Below, piece by piece: positions 5,605 to 7,570 of a stretch of 7,570 nt of DNA. The notes beneath the pieces were generated by a model. The model was given only the letters and a program-made list of their open reading frames with translations. It was not told where the DNA came from and searched no databases. Each line of letters opens with the position of its first letter. Position 1 is the stretch's first letter. The stretch spans positions 1-7,570 of the forward strand of contig JAAKFB010000080.1 of the NCBI GenBank assembly GCA_011065235.1, given 5' to 3'. The stretch comes from Chlamydiota bacterium. GTDB lineage: Bacteria; Chlamydiota; Chlamydiia; Chlamydiales; Rhabdochlamydiaceae. The translations under genes were made by a program, and so were the position numbers.

Positions 5605-6024
5605 CTAATAATTTTTTTCGATAAATTCTTTCACAAGATCATGTTTCGCCGAAGAGCTTTGCTGCTCGATTGTTCGGCCAGAAAAGACGCTCTTGCAACA
5701 AGCTCTTAAAAAAGCCAAACCAAGCACAAAGTATGTGGCTAAAAGAAGATGGCCTCTTGGATTACCCCTACATGAGGAGCCTAAAAATTGGTCCGTCACT
5801 ATTTCCTCCACTATTGTAGGTGTGACGTAACAGAGTGCACGTCCAGAAGCATCAAATACATTTGTAGATGTGACATAACCGGCTGCATATCCCAAACCAT
5901 CCATTATATTTGCAGGTGTGACGTGACTGGCTACAAATCCACAACCATCCATTATATTTGTAGATGTGATGTGACTGGCTGCATACCCCAAACTATCAAT
6001 TATATTTTGAGTTGTATTCATCAT
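5605..6024 (-). CDS. Membrane protein with four 16-residue tandem repeats
   Basis: I do not recognise this 139-residue protein. Seen: residues 7-70 are four head-to-tail 16-residue repeats of pattern N-[IV]-x-D-x-x-G-x-[AV]-[AL]-x-[HY]-[IV]-T-[SP]-[TA]. Examples are NIIDSLGYAASHITST, NIMDGLGYAAGYVTST and NVFDASGRALCYVTPT. A Gly/Arg hinge (LGSSCRGNPRG, 81-91) precedes one membrane segment at about 92-108 (HLLLATYFVLGLAFLRA). The protein ends in a polar Ser/Lys tail, VKEFIEKNY. There is no signal peptide. The first of two adjacent ATGs (6022-6024) is chosen because AGAGGA (6033-6038) lies 8 nt upstream. It is the first gene of the unit driven by the promoter at 6052-6080, with the ankyrin gene next. 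A surface, inclusion-membrane or secreted role is possible but unproven. Confidence 0.78.
   Translation of the reverse strand: MMNTTQNIIDSLGYAASHITSTNIMDGCGFVASHVTPANIMDGLGYAAGYVTSTNVFDASGRALCYVTPTIVEEIVTDQFLGSSCRGNPRGHLLLATYFVLGLAFLRACCKSVFSGRTIEQQSSSAKHDLVKEFIEKNY
5815..6006 (-). repeat. Four in-frame 48-nt tandem repeats
   Basis: The four units are 5959-6006, 5911-5958, 5863-5910 and 5815-5862 (first to fourth in coding order). By hand count units 1 and 3 match at about 41 of 48 positions, 1 and 2 at about 38, 2 and 3 at about 39, and 3 and 4 at about 35. The unit nearest the membrane segment is the most diverged, consistent with stepwise duplication. Confidence 0.9.
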
Positions 6025-6051
6025 ATAGTTTATCCTCTTTTTATTTTAACT

Positions 6052-6080
6052 ATTATATAACGAATTCAGTTAAATATCAA
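6052..6080 (-). promoter_or_regulatory. Strong promoter of the repeat/ankyrin unit
   Basis: On the minus strand TTGATA (6075-6080) and a perfect TATAAT (6052-6057) are spaced 17 nt apart. The expected start near 6045 gives a leader of about 20 nt that contains the ribosome site. An imperfect dyad (6067-6093) covers the -35 box. Confidence 0.8.
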
Positions 6081-6093
6081 ATGATTTACACTG
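6067..6093. promoter_or_regulatory. Imperfect dyad over the -35 box, next to the gspD stop
   Basis: On the + strand CAGT-TAAAT-ATCA and TGAT-TTA-CACTG pair around a central AA, with two single-base slips. It could be an operator for the repeat/ankyrin promoter or a weak hairpin after gspD. The stretch is A+T-rich, so chance symmetry is a real alternative. Confidence 0.3.
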
Positions 6094-7570
6094 TTAATTA
6101 ATTATTTTATCAGCGCTGAGGGCGTCCTCAGAGACTTTGCAGTATCCCTCTTGGGATTTCGTCAGGGAATCGTAGTCTTCAAAAGACTTTATGATATGAG
6201 GACGGACGAAGATCACGACGTTGCGCTTCTCGGTCAGCCGCTTATTTTTGGAAAAGGCAGCCCCTATAACGGGTAGGCCACCCAGGCAGGGAATGCCCGC
6301 TTTTTGGAAGGAACGGGCATTGCGGCCCATCCCACTGAGTATGAGGAAATGGTTATCGGGAACGTGGGCGAGGGTCGACATATTGGTTTTCGTGGTGCGG
6401 ATCCCTTCAACGTCTGTTGTCGAGGTCATGGGCTCGTCGAGCGCTTCAGAAATCTCTTGATTGATGTCGAGAGTGATGATGTCGTCTTCGCCGAGCATCG
6501 GGGTGATGCTTAGCGCTACACCGATATCGCGGTACTCGATATTGGCAGTGGTCTGCTGGCTATTGCCCACAGTTGAGACGATCGAGCCGGTAAACGGAAT
6601 ATTGTCGCCGACGAAAATTTTTGAATTTTTGTTGTCTTGGGTGATGATTTTTTGGTTGAGAATGATTGTACTATCGCCGTCTTGTTGCAGGGCAGAGACG
6701 AGGGAACCGAGGGTAAGAAAGGTTTTGCCCTTATGCAAAATGAGATCGCCGATGATACCTAGATCAAATCCACGACCGAGGGGAATTTGATTAAGACCTG
6801 TAAGACCATCGCCTGCGCTGACGTCTTGAGCCGTTTGCGCAAAACCTGTGTTTTTTCCAGCAAAATTTCCGGCTCCAAAGGAGACTTTGTCTTTAAATCT
6901 TCCACCACCAACCCATTGGAGGCCAAACTCGGTGTTCTTCTTTGCATCGGTCTCGAGAACGAGCACTTCGATGAAGACTTGGCGGCGAGGAATGTCGAGT
7001 GTTTTGATCAATTTTTCAAGCGAAATTACCGTTTGCTGATCGCCAGAAAAAAAGAGTGAATTTGTCGCTTTGACCCATTGAATCGATTGGATCGTTTCGA
7101 TGAGTTTTGTCGGTTTTCCCTTTCGATTGCTCATGTCGGCGGCGATTTTTTTCAACGCTCCTTCAATTTCATCACCTTGATGGTAGCCGAGTTTGTAGGT
7201 TGCAAATTCGAGATCTGAATGGGGCATAGTGGGGATTTCCCCTGCGACGAGAGAATCAACTGCAAGGGTGGGATTTTGCAGATGAACACCGTTTTTCATC
7301 TCTTCTTCAGAGTAACGATGAACAGCATAATAGCTGCCCTCTTCTGAAACGGCAAATCCATGCATGCGGAGTATTTGTATCAACGCTTTAACTACTTCGC
7401 CCGATGTCATCGGTTTTCCCGAAGACATGGTGACGTTGAAACCGAGCTCCCGATGATCAAATATGAAATTTACCTGAGAAATTTTGCTGACAAAACGGAT
7501 GTACTCAATCACAGGGACATCGCTGAAATTGATATGATGGGTCGCTGGTTCAAACTCTGCGCTGCAGATG
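6094..7570 (-). CDS. gspD: Type II secretion secretin GspD, C-terminal part (runs off right edge)
   Basis: Secretins form the outer-membrane channel of type II secretion. Seen: 491 residues are visible and the frame stays open to the window edge. A GTG at 7510-7512 is therefore internal: the residues before it (INFSDVPVIEYIRFVSK) are a typical secretin N0 domain. The N0 part covers about visible residues 8-85. One N1-type ring domain follows at about 119-194 (TYKLGYHQGDEIEGALKKI, then NSLFFSG). The beta-barrel secretin domain runs from about 197 (QVFIEVLVLETD) through HVPDNHFLILSGMGR and IPCLGGLPVIGAAFSKNKR to VVIFVRPHII. The barrel domain is unmistakable. GspD rather than PilQ or SctC is preferred from the overall character of the C-terminus, with less certainty. 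Usual GspD proteins have N0-N3, while only two N-domains are seen here. No gspE or gspF follows; the next gene is the repeat protein. Confidence 0.85.
   Translation of the reverse strand, partial: ICSAEFEPATHHINFSDVPVIEYIRFVSKISQVNFIFDHRELGFNVTMSSGKPMTSGEVVKALIQILRMHGFAVSEEGSYYAVHRYSEEEMKNGVHLQNPTLAVDSLVAGEIPTMPHSDLEFATYKLGYHQGDEIEGALKKIAADMSNRKGKPTKLIETIQSIQWVKATNSLFFSGDQQTVISLEKLIKTLDIPRRQVFIEVLVLETDAKKNTEFGLQWVGGGRFKDKVSFGAGNFAGKNTGFAQTAQDVSAGDGLTGLNQIPLGRGFDLGIIGDLILHKGKTFLTLGSLVSALQQDGDSTIILNQKIITQDNKNSKIFVGDNIPFTGSIVSTVGNSQQTTANIEYRDIGVALSITPMLGEDDIITLDINQEISEALDEPMTSTTDVEGIRTTKTNMSTLAHVPDNHFLILSGMGRNARSFQKAGIPCLGGLPVIGAAFSKNKRLTEKRNVVIFVRPHIIKSFEDYDSLTKSQEGYCKVSEDALSADKIIN

Noticed and set aside
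5815..6006. CRISPR array
   Set aside because: The 48-nt units are contiguous without spacers, diverge from each other, and keep an open reading frame.
5039..6024. Two-gene cassette as a toxin-antitoxin or phage-defence pair
   Set aside because: Neither protein shows a nuclease, kinase, DNA-binding or other toxin/antitoxin motif; only membrane, repeat and ankyrin features are visible.
5788..6060. Antisense + strand reading of 90 codons with Cys-rich repeats (ICRCDVTGC), a TTG start and an AGGAG 8 nt upstream
   Set aside because: It is the mirror of the 48-nt repeats of the minus-strand gene, which preserves open frames on both strands. The minus gene has a far better promoter, an ATG and operon context.

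Overview
The window looks like chromosome from a host-associated bacterium, most likely a member of the Chlamydiae (environmental or amoeba-associated type). That is an inference from a GspD-like secretin of chlamydial flavour, ankyrin and membrane proteins of effector type, an RluD/KhpA pair and an IS605-family remnant. No marker here fixes the species.

Layout from left to right. (1) Positions 2-202 hold the C-terminal end of a TnpB (IS200/IS605 OrfB) on the + strand. A chain of hairpins overlaps and follows its 3' end and is a candidate omega-RNA/right end. (2) recX (242-646, minus) converges on the element, and its stop codon lies at the presumed element boundary. (3) A + strand operon follows: an 88-aa unknown protein (689-955), an RluD-family pseudouridine synthase overlapping it by 8 nt (948-1862), and a KhpA-type KH RNA-binding protein (1899-2183). 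(4) A very large minus-strand DHH/DHHA2 protein (2172-4802) carries the full metal-ligand set and C-terminal SRK motif of family II inorganic pyrophosphatases. It also has a long N-terminal extension and a CBS-like insertion. Its start lies 15 nt after a tRNA-Arg(UCU) (4818-4891), which has its own good promoter, so the tRNA and this gene probably share a transcript.

(5) A self-contained, A+T-rich two-gene unit (minus, 4935-6080) runs from a near-consensus promoter (TTGATA-17-TATAAT) through two genes to a strong intrinsic terminator. The first gene is a 139-aa protein with four 16-residue tandem repeats and one membrane segment. The second is a 184-aa membrane-anchored ankyrin protein. (6) A GspD-like type II secretion secretin (minus, 6094-7570) runs off the right edge.

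RluD acts on rRNA, KhpA binds RNA and tRNA-Arg serves translation, so the left and middle of the window are mainly housekeeping information genes. The most interesting part is the two-gene repeat/ankyrin unit between gspD and tRNA-Arg, which looks like a recently acquired or fast-evolving accessory cassette. The oversized pyrophosphatase-like enzyme downstream of the tRNA comes next. No intergenic stretch exceeds 300 bases.
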